64,000 nt of DNA. It comes from DAIODI01 sp046349255. GTDB taxonomy: Bacteria > Pseudomonadota > Alphaproteobacteria > Rhizobiales > Aestuariivirgaceae. The translations under genes and the position numbers were made by a program. How positions within the stretch are numbered: position 1 is the first letter of the stretch; every line of letters begins with the position of its first letter. Below are positions 49,676 to 58,541 of the stretch, in pieces. Where the stretch lies: the NCBI GenBank assembly GCA_046349255.1, contig JAXMCR010000002.1, forward strand, positions 1,426,001 through 1,490,000, in the 5' to 3' direction. The notes under the pieces were generated by a model that searched no databases, was not told the origin of the DNA, and saw nothing but the letters and a program-made list of their open reading frames with translations.

Positions 49676-50368
49676 ATGAACCTTAGAACTTTCGCGCTGG
49701 GCGGGTTGACCGCCTTGGGCGCTTCACTGCTCGCCATGGCAGCGCAGGCCGCACCGGCGTGCACACCATCGACGGTGGGCGATCTCAACGTCTACGTGAA
49801 GAACGCGGGCTGCACCTTTCCGCCGCAGACGGAGTCGTCGATCAACCTCTCGAACGCAACGAGCACCACCTCCACGACAGGCACGTCGACGGGCGGTGTG
49901 ACCGTCTCGTTCACGTCGACCGAGACGTTCAAAGCAGCGAATGGCAACGCCGTGATCACGCCCACCACGACAACGGGCGCACTCAGCAACCTAACGGTGT
50001 CGGTTCCGACGGGCTACACATTCACCGATCTCCTGTTCAACGTGAACCTCGCCACCTCCGGCGCCGGTTCGACGAAGCAGGTCTTCCCGCTTTCGGTCTC
50101 CTCTACGACCGGCGGGCCCGTGTCCTACAGCTCGGGGACTCTCGGCAACGGGCAGAACACGATCCTTGCGCTCTCCTCGACCCCGATCTCCAGCCTGGTC
50201 ATAACCTCGCTGCTGAGCGGCATTGGCGGCATCACGAATATCTCGAACTTCAGCATCTCCGGCTTAGCGCCGATCTCGAACATACCGCTGCCGCCCGCGG
50301 CGCTGCTGTTCGGAACGGCGCTCGGCGGCGTGGGCTTCCTGTCGCGCCGCAGGAAGGCTGTTGCCTGA
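49676..50368 (+). CDS. Secreted protein with VPLPA-CTERM-type sorting signal
   Basis: 230 residues: signal peptide ending A-M-A-A-Q-A-A; a Ser/Thr/Gly-rich mature part of repeated strands (T-S-T-T-G-T-S-T-G-G-V-T-V, then T-T-T-T-G-A-L-S); C-terminal signal I-P-L-P-P-A, helix A-L-L-F-G-T-A-L-G-G-V-G-F-L, basic end S-R-R-R-K-A-V-A. The C-terminal 28 residues are nearly the same as those of the protein at 42035, including conserved codons. Two cysteines lie near the N-terminus of the mature protein. Possible heavily O-glycosylated surface protein, by composition. Confidence 0.87.
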   Translation: MNLRTFALGGLTALGASLLAMAAQAAPACTPSTVGDLNVYVKNAGCTFPPQTESSINLSNATSTTSTTGTSTGGVTVSFTSTETFKAANGNAVITPTTTTGALSNLTVSVPTGYTFTDLLFNVNLATSGAGSTKQVFPLSVSSTTGGPVSYSSGTLGNGQNTILALSSTPISSLVITSLLSGIGGITNISNFSISGLAPISNIPLPPAALLFGTALGGVGFLSRRRKAVA

Positions 50369-50389
50369 GCGAACCGCATGGCCAGCGAT

Positions 50390-50413
50390 AGAGGGAGCCT
50401 TCGGGCTCCCTCT
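50390..50413 (+). terminator. Terminator after the second VPLPA-CTERM-type gene
   Basis: Perfect 10-bp stem AGAGGGAGCC, tetraloop TTCG, GGCTCCCTCT followed by TTCGTTCC, 22 bp after the stop. Standard intrinsic terminator, similar to that after the first VPLPA-type gene. Confidence 0.9.
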
Positions 50414-50449
50414 TTCGTTCCGTCGTCATCTGATCGAGGACGGCCAACG

Positions 50450-50851
50450 ATGCGGGATGCTTCGGACCTGGTGATGATCGTCGAGGATGTGGCCCTGCTC
50501 GGCCTCGAACTCGCCGACGCGTTTGCGCGACACGGTGTCAAGGTCGTGGGCCCGCTCGCGACGCCAGCACACGCGATCCTGCACATCGAGCGCGGCAACG
50601 TCGGCCTAGCCGTGCTCGACGTGATGCTCGGCGAGGAGGATGTCTATGCCGTTGCGGAGTGCCTTGTTCAGCGCAGGATTCCGTTCGCGGTGACGACCGC
50701 ACGTCGGCGCTCCACCCTGCGACCCCCGTTGTCGAACGTGCCATACTTCGCGAAGCCATACGATCCGAAGGCGGTGGCAATCGCAGTTCTGGCGCTGCTG
50801 GATGCGTCGGATCGGCACGGTGACGTCGATTTTCGTCAACCGATGCCATAG
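50450..50851 (+). CDS. Single-domain response regulator receiver
   Basis: 133-residue stand-alone receiver: acidic pair I-V-E-D-V, phospho-acceptor Asp in A-V-L-D-V-M-L-G, and signal Lys in Y-F-A-K-P-Y-D. No output domain, so it works through protein contact or as phosphate sink. GAGG precedes the ATG by 9 nt. No kinase is near. It resembles the CheY/FixJ-like receivers common in Hyphomicrobiales. Confidence 0.87.
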   Translation: MRDASDLVMIVEDVALLGLELADAFARHGVKVVGPLATPAHAILHIERGNVGLAVLDVMLGEEDVYAVAECLVQRRIPFAVTTARRRSTLRPPLSNVPYFAKPYDPKAVAIAVLALLDASDRHGDVDFRQPMP

Positions 50852-50942
50852 TCGGTATCGGGCTGCCTTTTCGCGTGGTGGTGCAACGCCGGCCCCGGCC
50901 CCGTCGTTCGCTGGCAGCAATCGATGACCGGTGCATTCCGTG

Positions 50943-51071
50943 ATGACGAATAGGATCGAGCCGCTAGTCCTGGCGCTCTGGCTTACGGCGATCGCCGGCG
51001 CGATTGCGTTGGGCGTCGCCGAGGACGGCGCGGGCAGCCGTCAGGCTGCCGCGGTTCTGGTGCCGCGCTAG
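50943..51071 (+). CDS. Possible small membrane peptide
   Basis: 42 codons from ATG 50943: M-T-N-R-I-E-P then a 20-residue hydrophobic run L-V-L-A-L-W-L-T-A-I-A-G-A-I-A-L-G-V-A, followed by a short polar tail. No family, no obvious ribosome site. Given the 298-bp gap between its neighbours a small gene is plausible, but chance cannot be excluded. Confidence 0.3.
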   Translation: MTNRIEPLVLALWLTAIAGAIALGVAEDGAGSRQAAAVLVPR

Positions 51072-51149
51072 CGGAACAATGCATCCGATCGCCAGTTGAC
51101 CAAGCCCATGACGGCGCATGGAGTTCTGCGCTGGTTTAGGAGTTGAGGC

Positions 51150-53315
51150 ATGGTTGATGTCGCCCCGACCGCTCTGTGGGGCGGAGTTGAATGCAGCGTC
51201 GTCCGAATCGGCGACACGTTTCGAAACCAGATCGAAGAGACGGGTCATCATGGCCGGGCGGAAGATCTCGCGGCCATTGCGGCGCTGGGGATCCGGACGC
51301 TCCGGTACCCCGTCCTCTGGGAGACGATCGCGCCCGATGACCCCGGCACCTGCGACTGGACGTGGACGGACGATCGCCTGGCGCAGCTCCGCGATCTCGG
51401 GATTGAGCCGATCGCCGGCCTCGTCCATCACGGCAGCGGTCCGCGGTACACGAACCTTCTCGATCCGGCGTTCCCCGACCTTCTCGCCCGACACGCGGCG
51501 CAGACGGCTGAACGATATCCGTGGCTGCGGATGGTCACGCCCATCAACGAACCGCTGACCACCGCGCGGTTCAGTGGTCTTTACGGCCACTGGTATCCGC
51601 ATGGACGCGACTACCCGACATTCCTGCGCGCGCTCGTTACGCAGTGCCGAGCCATCGTTCTGGCGATGCGGGCGATGCGGCGCGTGATCCCGGACCTGAA
51701 ACTTGTGCAGACGGAGGATGTCGGCAAGGTCTTCAGTACGCCCGCGCTGCGCTACCAGGCCGATCACGAGAATGAACGGCGATGGCTCAGCTTCGACCTG
51801 CTCACCGGTCAGGTCGACAGGCATCATCCCTGGCGCCGCATTCTGCTCGACAACGGCATCAGCGAGGGCGAACTCGCGCTGTTCTCCGACGGCGAGGGCA
51901 CACCCGACATCGTCGGCGTCAATCACTATCCGACAAGCGATCGCTATCTCGATACGCGCCTTCACCGCTACCCTGCCGATACGCACGGCGGCAACGGCCG
52001 TCAGGCATATGCGGACGTTGCAGCCCTGCGCATCGATCTTCCTGCGTGCGAACTGGGCTTCAAGGCGCGGCTCACCGAGGTGTGGGAGCGCTACCGCCTG
52101 CCGATGGCGGTGACGGAGGCGCATCTCGGCTGCACGCGGGAGGAACAAGTGCGCTGGCTGGTCGACGTCTGGTGCTCGGTCGAAGCGCTCAAGGCCGAAG
52201 GGCAGGACATCCGAGCGGTGACGGTGTGGTCGCTGTTCGGCGCCGTCGACTGGAACTCGCTTCTCGTCGAGCGCCATGGCGACTACGAACCGGGCGCCTT
52301 CGACGTACGAAGCGGGACACCCCGCCTGACGGCGCTGGCGCAGGCGGCGCAATCTCTTGCGACGACGGGCACGTTTGCCCATGCGCTGCTCGACGGCGCG
52401 GGCTGGTGGCAGCGCGACGGTCGCCTTCTCCAAGAGCCTCGGCGACTGCCCTCGCCGCAACCGCTTCCGGCGCGGCCGGTGCTCATCACCGGCGCCACGG
52501 GCACGCTCGGTCATGCGCTGTCGCGTGTGTGCGCGGCGCGAGGCCTTGCCCACGTCGCGTTGCGCCGGGTGGAGATGGACATCACCGACGCGGGCTCCGT
52601 CGCCACCGCGATCGACCGCCACCGCCCATGGGCAGTGATCAACGCGGCCGGGTTCGTGCGCGTGGCAGAGGCCGAACGGGTCGAAGCGGAGTGTCGGCTC
52701 GCCAACGCGGAAGGAGCTGCCATCGTTGCCGCCGCATGCGCCGCCAGAGATGTGCCGTTGGTCGCCTTCTCCTCAGACCTTGTGTTCGACGGGAGGCTCG
52801 GCCGGCCGTACGTCGAGAGCGATCAGATAGCGCCCACCAGCGCCTATGGACGCAGCAAGGCCGAGGCGGAGCGGCGGATCGCAGAGGCGCATCCCGCGGC
52901 CCTCATCGTGCGCACCGCAGCCTTCTTCGGCCCGTGGGACCGCGCGAACTTCGCCTATCACATCCTGCGCAACCTGGCGCAGGGGAGGACCGTCGCGCCG
53001 GGTTTCGATGTCGTGTCGCCGACCTACGTGCCCGATCTCGCGCATGCGACGCTCGACCTCCTGCTCGATGGCGAGCGCGGTGTCTGGCACCTCTCGAACG
53101 GGGAGGCGGTGTCGTGGGCGGCGTTCGCCGAACGGCTTGCTGCCGCTGCAGGTCTATCGTGGTCCGCGCCGCTTTCACGGGAACCGGTGTGTTCAACCGC
53201 GCTCGCAAGCGAGCGCGGCGTGTTTTTGCCGCCGCTCGACGATGCCATTGCCCGGTTCGTTCGGGAGTGCGACGTGGACTGGCGCGGCGAAGCGTTTCTC
53301 GACGCCGCTGAGTGA
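51150..53315 (+). CDS. GH1-like glycosidase fused to RmlD-like sugar reductase
   Basis: 721 residues. Residues 1-420 resemble family 1 glycoside hydrolases: R-Y-P-V-L-W-E-T-I, T-P-I-N-E-P with the acid/base Glu, N-H-Y-P-T-S, and V-T-E-A-H-L holding the candidate nucleophile Glu. Residues 434-715 are a dTDP-4-dehydrorhamnose reductase-like SDR: V-L-I-T-G-A-T-G-T-L-G-H, F-S-S-D-L-V-F-D-G and Y-G-R-S-K. Such fusions are known as 'family 1 glycosylhydrolase/RmlD' proteins in various bacteria; their reaction is unproved. The gene stands alone, near the glycan genes. Confidence 0.88.
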   Translation: MVDVAPTALWGGVECSVVRIGDTFRNQIEETGHHGRAEDLAAIAALGIRTLRYPVLWETIAPDDPGTCDWTWTDDRLAQLRDLGIEPIAGLVHHGSGPRYTNLLDPAFPDLLARHAAQTAERYPWLRMVTPINEPLTTARFSGLYGHWYPHGRDYPTFLRALVTQCRAIVLAMRAMRRVIPDLKLVQTEDVGKVFSTPALRYQADHENERRWLSFDLLTGQVDRHHPWRRILLDNGISEGELALFSDGEGTPDIVGVNHYPTSDRYLDTRLHRYPADTHGGNGRQAYADVAALRIDLPACELGFKARLTEVWERYRLPMAVTEAHLGCTREEQVRWLVDVWCSVEALKAEGQDIRAVTVWSLFGAVDWNSLLVERHGDYEPGAFDVRSGTPRLTALAQAAQSLATTGTFAHALLDGAGWWQRDGRLLQEPRRLPSPQPLPARPVLITGATGTLGHALSRVCAARGLAHVALRRVEMDITDAGSVATAIDRHRPWAVINAAGFVRVAEAERVEAECRLANAEGAAIVAAACAARDVPLVAFSSDLVFDGRLGRPYVESDQIAPTSAYGRSKAEAERRIAEAHPAALIVRTAAFFGPWDRANFAYHILRNLAQGRTVAPGFDVVSPTYVPDLAHATLDLLLDGERGVWHLSNGEAVSWAAFAERLAAAAGLSWSAPLSREPVCSTALASERGVFLPPLDDAIARFVRECDVDWRGEAFLDAAE

Positions 53316-53326
53316 TTCGCTCGCGC

Positions 53327-53551
53327 TCAGCGCTGGCGCTTCAGCGTCGCGACTGTCTCGCGCACGATCTTCTCCGCCTCCGCAGGCGGTCGCGCGTTGA
53401 GTTCGAGCGCTGCAGTCGCGGCCTTCGCGATCGTGCCGAAGAACGGGTCCTCCGGCCGCTTCAGCGTGCTGTCCCAGGAGAACGAGGCGCTCGGTGCGGC
53501 GCGGCTGGTGGTCGTCGTCTCAGGGATGATGCAATGCGTGATCCGGCTCAT
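53327..53551 (-). CDS. Small uncharacterised protein
   Basis: 74 residues: M-S-R-I-T-H-C-I-I-P-E-T-T-T, a Ser/Ala/Arg middle and a charged helical C-terminus (A-E-A-E-K-I-V-R-E-T-V-A-T-L-K-R). It lies 11 bp downstream of the trypsin-like gene and probably belongs to the same transcript. No family recognised. Confidence 0.6.
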   Translation of the reverse strand: MSRITHCIIPETTTTSRAAPSASFSWDSTLKRPEDPFFGTIAKAATAALELNARPPAEAEKIVRETVATLKRQR

Positions 53552-53562
53552 GGCCGCCTCCT

Positions 53563-54420
53563 TCAGTCGTCCGACAGGTCGAACCGCACCCCCAGTTCCG
53601 TCAGCATACCGATGATGGTGACGGGATGGACGCCGAGCCCGACGTTGAGGAACTGGTGTTCCCTTCTTGATCCGCCGGTATCGACCACTTCCGGGTCGAA
53701 GCCTAGCGGCAGATGCCGGGTCACGCTCTGGATTCCCCACAGCTTACCCGCAACGTCGAGGATCGGACCACCACTCTGGCCGCGCAGGCCCGGCGACGAT
53801 GTCTCGATCTGCATGAGCGGATACGCAAACGTGCTGTCCGGCGGCTGAACGATAGTGCCGAAGCGCGTTAAGATTCCTTCCAGCGGAAAGAGAGGAATTG
53901 GCGTAGATCCTTCGGGAAGCAGGAACTGGCCGGTTGCCGCATCGTACATCGGCACGATGGCATGGAACGGGAAGCCAAGCCGACAGAGGCTCGTTCCGGG
54001 ATCGAAATTGACGGCCGGGTTCTTGAGGACGGGATATTGCGCGACCCACTCCGGATCGAACGGCTGCAGGCGGCCGACTCCGAGATCGACCGACTGGATG
54101 TAGTGTGCGGCAACGAGACGCGTGTCGTTGCGGCCCCACCAGGCCGACGCGCGGCGGGTATCGTCCGTCTGCGGATCGTCTTCGCTGGCTGTCGTGGCCG
54201 TGTGCGTCTCGCGCGCCAGCGCACGGGCTTCGCCCCTCGCCATCTCGTCGAGCATCAGGAAGAGGTGGGCCGCGGTGAGGAACCAGCCGTCCTCGTTGAG
54301 GATCGTGATGGCGCCGATCGTGCTCGAGCAGCGGCCGCCGTTCGACAGGCGCGACAGGACGACCGGCCAGGTGAAGTGCTTGGCGACCGAATAGGCGGTC
54401 TGGAACATGGCTCTGCCCAA
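53563..54420 (-). CDS. Trypsin-like serine protease
   Basis: 285 residues. The S1-type triad can be placed: His in G-W-F-L-T-A-A-H, Asp in S-V-D-L-G-V-G-R-L, and Ser in G-L-R-G-Q-S-G-G-P-I-L-D. Between them lies a long insert. No signal peptide is seen, so it is either cytoplasmic or exported by another route; cytoplasmic trypsin-like domains occur in bacterial defence or stress proteins. Start is the ATG at 54420 or 54408. The small gene downstream is coupled. Confidence 0.8.
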   Translation of the reverse strand: MGRAMFQTAYSVAKHFTWPVVLSRLSNGGRCSSTIGAITILNEDGWFLTAAHLFLMLDEMARGEARALARETHTATTASEDDPQTDDTRRASAWWGRNDTRLVAAHYIQSVDLGVGRLQPFDPEWVAQYPVLKNPAVNFDPGTSLCRLGFPFHAIVPMYDAATGQFLLPEGSTPIPLFPLEGILTRFGTIVQPPDSTFAYPLMQIETSSPGLRGQSGGPILDVAGKLWGIQSVTRHLPLGFDPEVVDTGGSRREHQFLNVGLGVHPVTIIGMLTELGVRFDLSDD

Positions 54421-54485
54421 ACGTGGTTTCGGACAGAGGCTAAAGTGTTATCGGTTCCGTTGGTTCGGTTGTCGCCGATGCGCCG

Positions 54486-56861
54486 CTACACGCGCTCCCA
54501 GACGAGCCCGCCTGCGTACCGCCAGGCCATCTTGCCCTCTTCATCGAGCGCGAACAGCGTGAGCCAGCCGTTGTCGAACAGGGCGCGCACGCCGTCGTGC
54601 TTTTCCAGGATGGCGGTCATCGCCTCGCGCGGCGCTTCGATCGCAACGGTGAGGCGGAGCGGCTCGTGCACGAACTTCTCGCCGTCGTGGACCGACTGCA
54701 GCGGCAGGCCCGTGCGCAGGCTGCCGCCGTTGCCCTCGAGCACGCCGACCCCGCCCACCACGTTGTGGACGAGCTTGTTGCCGCCACCGAACACCGACGG
54801 GGCGACCGTCGACCCGTAGTACTGGAGGCTGATCCAGCTCGCGACCACGACGGGCGCCGTCATGATCAGTTCGAGCACACCGAACCCCTGGTCCTTCTGC
54901 CAGTCGTAGTCGTGCAGGAAGGAGCGTCCGTCGAGCTTCCTGCCGCGCGTGCGGTTGCGCGGGGCGGCAATGAAGGCCATGCAGTTGGCGAGACCCCACT
55001 CGGGCCGCGTCTGCGACCAGTCGCGGCTTCTCGTCTCGATCGAGTCGCCGGTGGTGGAGCCCGGCAGCTTCGGCAGGCGCTCGGCGCGCGCCTTGCGGCC
55101 AGCGGCCTCGAGCCAGAGCTTTGCGCGCGCGATGTCGCCCGCGTGTGCGACGGACGGCTGGTCGGCGGCGAACAGCGTCACCGCATCCGTCGTCGTGTCG
55201 TGCAGGCCACCGACGAAGTGCGTGTCGTCCGGGATCACGATGCCCTTCTCGCGCAGGCCGTCGCGCACGGCGCGATCGTTGAGGAGCGAGGCGAGCAGCC
55301 GCGCGTTCACGTCGCCGGCGTAGCCGCCGCACGCGCCGCAGTGGAGCGCGCTCGCATGCGGGTTGTTGGTGACGTTCGCGCCGTGTCCCAGGAGCAGGAC
55401 GAGCGGCGCGAAGTTCTCGGTGAGCGACATCGCCCGCAGGATCGTTTCGGCACCCTTCAGGCGCGTCGCCGGGTCGAGCGCCGGAGAGAACTGCGGCGCA
55501 GGCTCTTCCTTGTGCGGGCGCGCCACCTTCAGCGCATCGCGCAGGAGGCGTGCGGCGTAGACGGGGCCCGTCGCCTCGACGAAGGCGAAGGACGACACGG
55601 CCGAGAGTTTGAAGCGTCCCCACGCCCGCTTGGCGCGCGCCTTGTAGCGGGTGGCGAGGTCCTGTTCGCGGTCGTCCGGACCGCCGGCAACCGAGGCGGC
55701 GGACGGATTGAGCAGCACCGGCAGGCGGTGTTCGTGCACGTCGGAGGCAAAGCGCCGGTGCGAGGTGAACATCCCGAAGAAGCCGGCGAACCCGATCGTG
55801 TCGATCGCCGGGTCCACCTCCTCCAGCGCGCGGCGGAAGACCTCCGAGCGCACGTCGATGCAGAACGCCGCCTGCAGGGCGGGACGCGTACCGCGCTGGG
55901 CGGTGGCCGGAGCAGCGAGCTTCGCCGCCAGGGCGCGCTGCGCGCTGCGCTCGACGGCGTCCTGGAGGATCGCATCGGCAACCACGTCGGCCGACGGTTC
56001 AACCGGGGCGGCATACGCGGCCTTGGCCTTGTCCCAGCCGTCGGCGATCTCGCCGCCGAAGCGGTCGTGGAGCAGGCGCTCCCAGACGAGGCGGATCGCC
56101 AGGAGGTCGGTCACGGTCGTGTCGAGCTTCCCCTGCAGTTCCGCTTGCCAGAGGCGGTAGCGCGCGACCTGCGACCAGCCGCCGAGCGTCATCAGCAGGC
56201 GGTGGAAGTAGGTGTCGAGCGCCTCCTCGGCGAGGCCGAGTGCAATGGTCGCCTGCCGGATCGCTTCGCGCGAGGTTTCCGGCTGGCGCGCGATGTTCGC
56301 GGCAAAGCCCTTGAAGCCAGCTACTTCGGGCGTGAGATCATGCAGCGCAAGGGCGCGCCACTCGGCGTAGGCACCCCGTTCGTGCGGCGACGGCCAGAGC
56401 GCCTGGCCCTGGTCGAACCAGCTCGCCGCGAACTGCCCGAAACGGTCCTCGATCAGCGCCGGCCAGTCTTTTCCGGATGCCTTGGTCGCGAGATCGGCCA
56501 CGGTCGGGATCGCCGCGGGCGCCGCCTCGGGGGCAGTTGCGACCGCCTTCAGCGCCGCGACGGACGCGGGCTTCAGCGGCGACGTGCTGGCCTTGAGCGC
56601 CGACGCGAGATCGGCCTCGGAGACCTCGCCGCTCGCGACCTTCGGGGCATACCACGTCCGCGGCGAGGTGATCCGGACGCCCGCGGTGCGCTGAACCTTC
56701 GTCGCCGCCGTCGCGAGGTCGTCGCCCGTCTGGCCGAGGAAGGGATTGACCGCGACGGTCGCCTCGAGCGGCCATGCCGGCGGGATCGCGCGGGCGGCGC
56801 GCTCAGCGGCCTCGATCGCGGCGTCGGAGCGCAGCTGGGTGAGATCGGTGTGCATGTTCAT
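54486..56861 (-). CDS. dabA: Inorganic carbon transporter subunit DabA (DUF2309)
   Basis: 791 residues; the soluble, carbonic-anhydrase-like part of the DAB complex, which traps CO2 as bicarbonate driven by a cation gradient. Marks: F-C-I-D-V-R-S-E with metal Cys and Asp, G-F-A-G-F-F-G, L-G-H-G-A-N-V-T-N-N with metal His, and L-H-C-G-A-C-G-G-Y-A-G-D-V-N-A-R-L with metal Cys. All four zinc ligands are intact. It is 27 bp downstream of dabB in one operon; GGAG lies 10 nt before the ATG. Confidence 0.94.
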   Translation of the reverse strand: MNMHTDLTQLRSDAAIEAAERAARAIPPAWPLEATVAVNPFLGQTGDDLATAATKVQRTAGVRITSPRTWYAPKVASGEVSEADLASALKASTSPLKPASVAALKAVATAPEAAPAAIPTVADLATKASGKDWPALIEDRFGQFAASWFDQGQALWPSPHERGAYAEWRALALHDLTPEVAGFKGFAANIARQPETSREAIRQATIALGLAEEALDTYFHRLLMTLGGWSQVARYRLWQAELQGKLDTTVTDLLAIRLVWERLLHDRFGGEIADGWDKAKAAYAAPVEPSADVVADAILQDAVERSAQRALAAKLAAPATAQRGTRPALQAAFCIDVRSEVFRRALEEVDPAIDTIGFAGFFGMFTSHRRFASDVHEHRLPVLLNPSAASVAGGPDDREQDLATRYKARAKRAWGRFKLSAVSSFAFVEATGPVYAARLLRDALKVARPHKEEPAPQFSPALDPATRLKGAETILRAMSLTENFAPLVLLLGHGANVTNNPHASALHCGACGGYAGDVNARLLASLLNDRAVRDGLREKGIVIPDDTHFVGGLHDTTTDAVTLFAADQPSVAHAGDIARAKLWLEAAGRKARAERLPKLPGSTTGDSIETRSRDWSQTRPEWGLANCMAFIAAPRNRTRGRKLDGRSFLHDYDWQKDQGFGVLELIMTAPVVVASWISLQYYGSTVAPSVFGGGNKLVHNVVGGVGVLEGNGGSLRTGLPLQSVHDGEKFVHEPLRLTVAIEAPREAMTAILEKHDGVRALFDNGWLTLFALDEEGKMAWRYAGGLVWERV

Positions 56862-56888
56862 GGCGCTTGTCTCCGGGTGGGGCGGCGA

Positions 56889-58448
56889 TCAGGACGAGGT
56901 GCGCAGCGACCAGCGGCCGAGAAGCCGGTCGATCACCGCGTTGGCGTAGAGGCCGTTCGAGAGGTGCACGCGGAAGCCCGCGGCCGCCGGATGGAAGGCC
57001 CAGAGCGGGAACATTGCCTGCGCCACCGCGACGCCTGCGAAGGTCATCACGGCGAGTGCGATCAGCGCCCATTCGAGCGGGTCCGGCGCGACCGGGGGCG
57101 GCAGCACGCCGCTCGTCAGCCGGTCGGCAAGCCACTGCAGAGAGAAGTAGGCGACAGTGGTGGCGACCGCGTAGACCGCCGTCCACTGCGTCAGCGCGCG
57201 CGGCGCGGCGTCGGCGAACCCTTGTGCCAGGATGTAGGCGACGCCGAAGATCAGGATCGCGCCGAGCGCCACCACCTGCGGCGGCTTCTCCAGGATGCCG
57301 AAGGCGAGGCCGACCACACCGTAGATCGCGAGCGCGATCAAGAAGGCGCGGCCCACCGCGCGGGCGCTCGGGATCGCGACGGGGCCTGGGCGCCGCGTCG
57401 CCGCGACGACATCCACCGCCGTGCCCGAGGTCAGGAAGGCGTGCGCCTTGTAGAGCGAGTGGGCGACGATGTGGAGCAGCGCGATGGCGTTCAGCGTCAG
57501 GCCGCACTGCATGATCATGAAGCCCATCTGCGCAACCGTCGACCAGGCGAGCGAGGTCTTCACCGCCGGCTGCGTCAGCATCACGAGCGCGCCGAACAGC
57601 GCGGTGAAGCTGCCGACCAGCACCAGCGCTGCGAGCACCAGGGGAGCGCCGAGCATCAGGTCGGCGAAGCGGATGAGGAGGAAGCCGCCGGCGTTGATGA
57701 TGCCGGCATGCAGCGTCGCCGAGACGGGCGTCGGCGTCTCCATCACCTCGGTGAGCCAGCCGTGCGTCGGGAACTGCGCCGATTGGAGGATCGCGGCGAG
57801 CGCCACGAGGGCGGCGGCCGCGATGCCGGCCGCGGGGAGCGGCGCGGCCTTCGCCGCGGCGAGGATCGTCGCGATGTCGCTCGTGCCGTAGGTCGCCGCA
57901 AGCAGGATCGCGGCGAGGATCAGCGCAGCATCGCCGATGCGGCTGAAGGCGCGGCGCTTGCGCATCGCGGCCTGCGCCGCCGCGCGCTCGGGGTAGAACA
58001 CGAGGAGCCGGTTGAGGAACAGGCCGGTGCCGATCCAGCCGGCGACGAGCTGCGCGAGGTTGCCGGCGGTCACGACGAGGAGCACCGAGGCGAGCACCGC
58101 GCAGATTTCGCCGGTGAGCGTTCCCTGCCGCTTCTCGCCGTCGAGGTAGGTGCCGGTGTAGCGCACCACGATCCAGCCGATGAAGGAGACGAGGAGCATC
58201 ATCACGACGCTCACCGCGTCGAGCCGCGCCGAGAGACCCACCCCGAAGGCCCCGAGCAGCGGGCTCGTGCCCGCGCCGGTCTTGATCAGGAGGACGGCGC
58301 AAGCGGCCGACACGAGGATCGCCGCGAGCGCCACGCCCTCGGCGAAGAGCTGCGGCACTCGCGGGCGGAACCCGGGGCCGGTCAGCGACACGACAGCAGC
58401 GACCGCGAACAGGAGCGGCGGCAGGAGCGGCAGGGCGTATGCGAGCAT
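56889..58448 (-). CDS. dabB: Inorganic carbon transporter subunit DabB
   Basis: 519-residue membrane protein of the proton-conducting complex I ND5/MrpA family, about 13-14 helices. S-A-Q-F-P-T-H-G-W-L-T-E-V-M-E-T-P-T-P-V-S-A holds the proton-path residues, and A-H-S-L-Y-K-A-H-A-F-L the key Lys. In DAB it couples ion flow to DabA. It precedes dabA and is divergent from a LysR regulator. GGAGG lies 6 nt before the ATG at 58448. Confidence 0.93.
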   Translation of the reverse strand: MLAYALPLLPPLLFAVAAVVSLTGPGFRPRVPQLFAEGVALAAILVSAACAVLLIKTGAGTSPLLGAFGVGLSARLDAVSVVMMLLVSFIGWIVVRYTGTYLDGEKRQGTLTGEICAVLASVLLVVTAGNLAQLVAGWIGTGLFLNRLLVFYPERAAAQAAMRKRRAFSRIGDAALILAAILLAATYGTSDIATILAAAKAAPLPAAGIAAAALVALAAILQSAQFPTHGWLTEVMETPTPVSATLHAGIINAGGFLLIRFADLMLGAPLVLAALVLVGSFTALFGALVMLTQPAVKTSLAWSTVAQMGFMIMQCGLTLNAIALLHIVAHSLYKAHAFLTSGTAVDVVAATRRPGPVAIPSARAVGRAFLIALAIYGVVGLAFGILEKPPQVVALGAILIFGVAYILAQGFADAAPRALTQWTAVYAVATTVAYFSLQWLADRLTSGVLPPPVAPDPLEWALIALAVMTFAGVAVAQAMFPLWAFHPAAAGFRVHLSNGLYANAVIDRLLGRWSLRTSS

Positions 58449-58510
58449 CGGATCCTCCGGAGTTGATGTTCCGGAGGTAACAGCGCCGTATGCTCAAGAA
58501 AAATATATTG

Positions 58511-58533
58511 TTATAGCGAAATCGTTCTATTAA
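58511..58533. promoter_or_regulatory. Putative LysR operator between dabB and its regulator
   Basis: TTATAG-N10-CTATTAA, a 5-of-6 inverted repeat in the 93-bp divergent gap, the only AT-rich part. It includes the T-N11-A core of LysR-family sites and lies just upstream of the regulator start. Position supports both autoregulation and control of dabBA; binding is inferred. Confidence 0.5.
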
Positions 58534-58541
58534 ATGGATGC

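Noticed and set aside
54597..58466. Plus-strand ORF of 1289 codons across dabA and dabB
   Set aside because: Antisense of two well-defined genes; extremely Arg/Gly/Glu/His-rich product typical of shadow frames.
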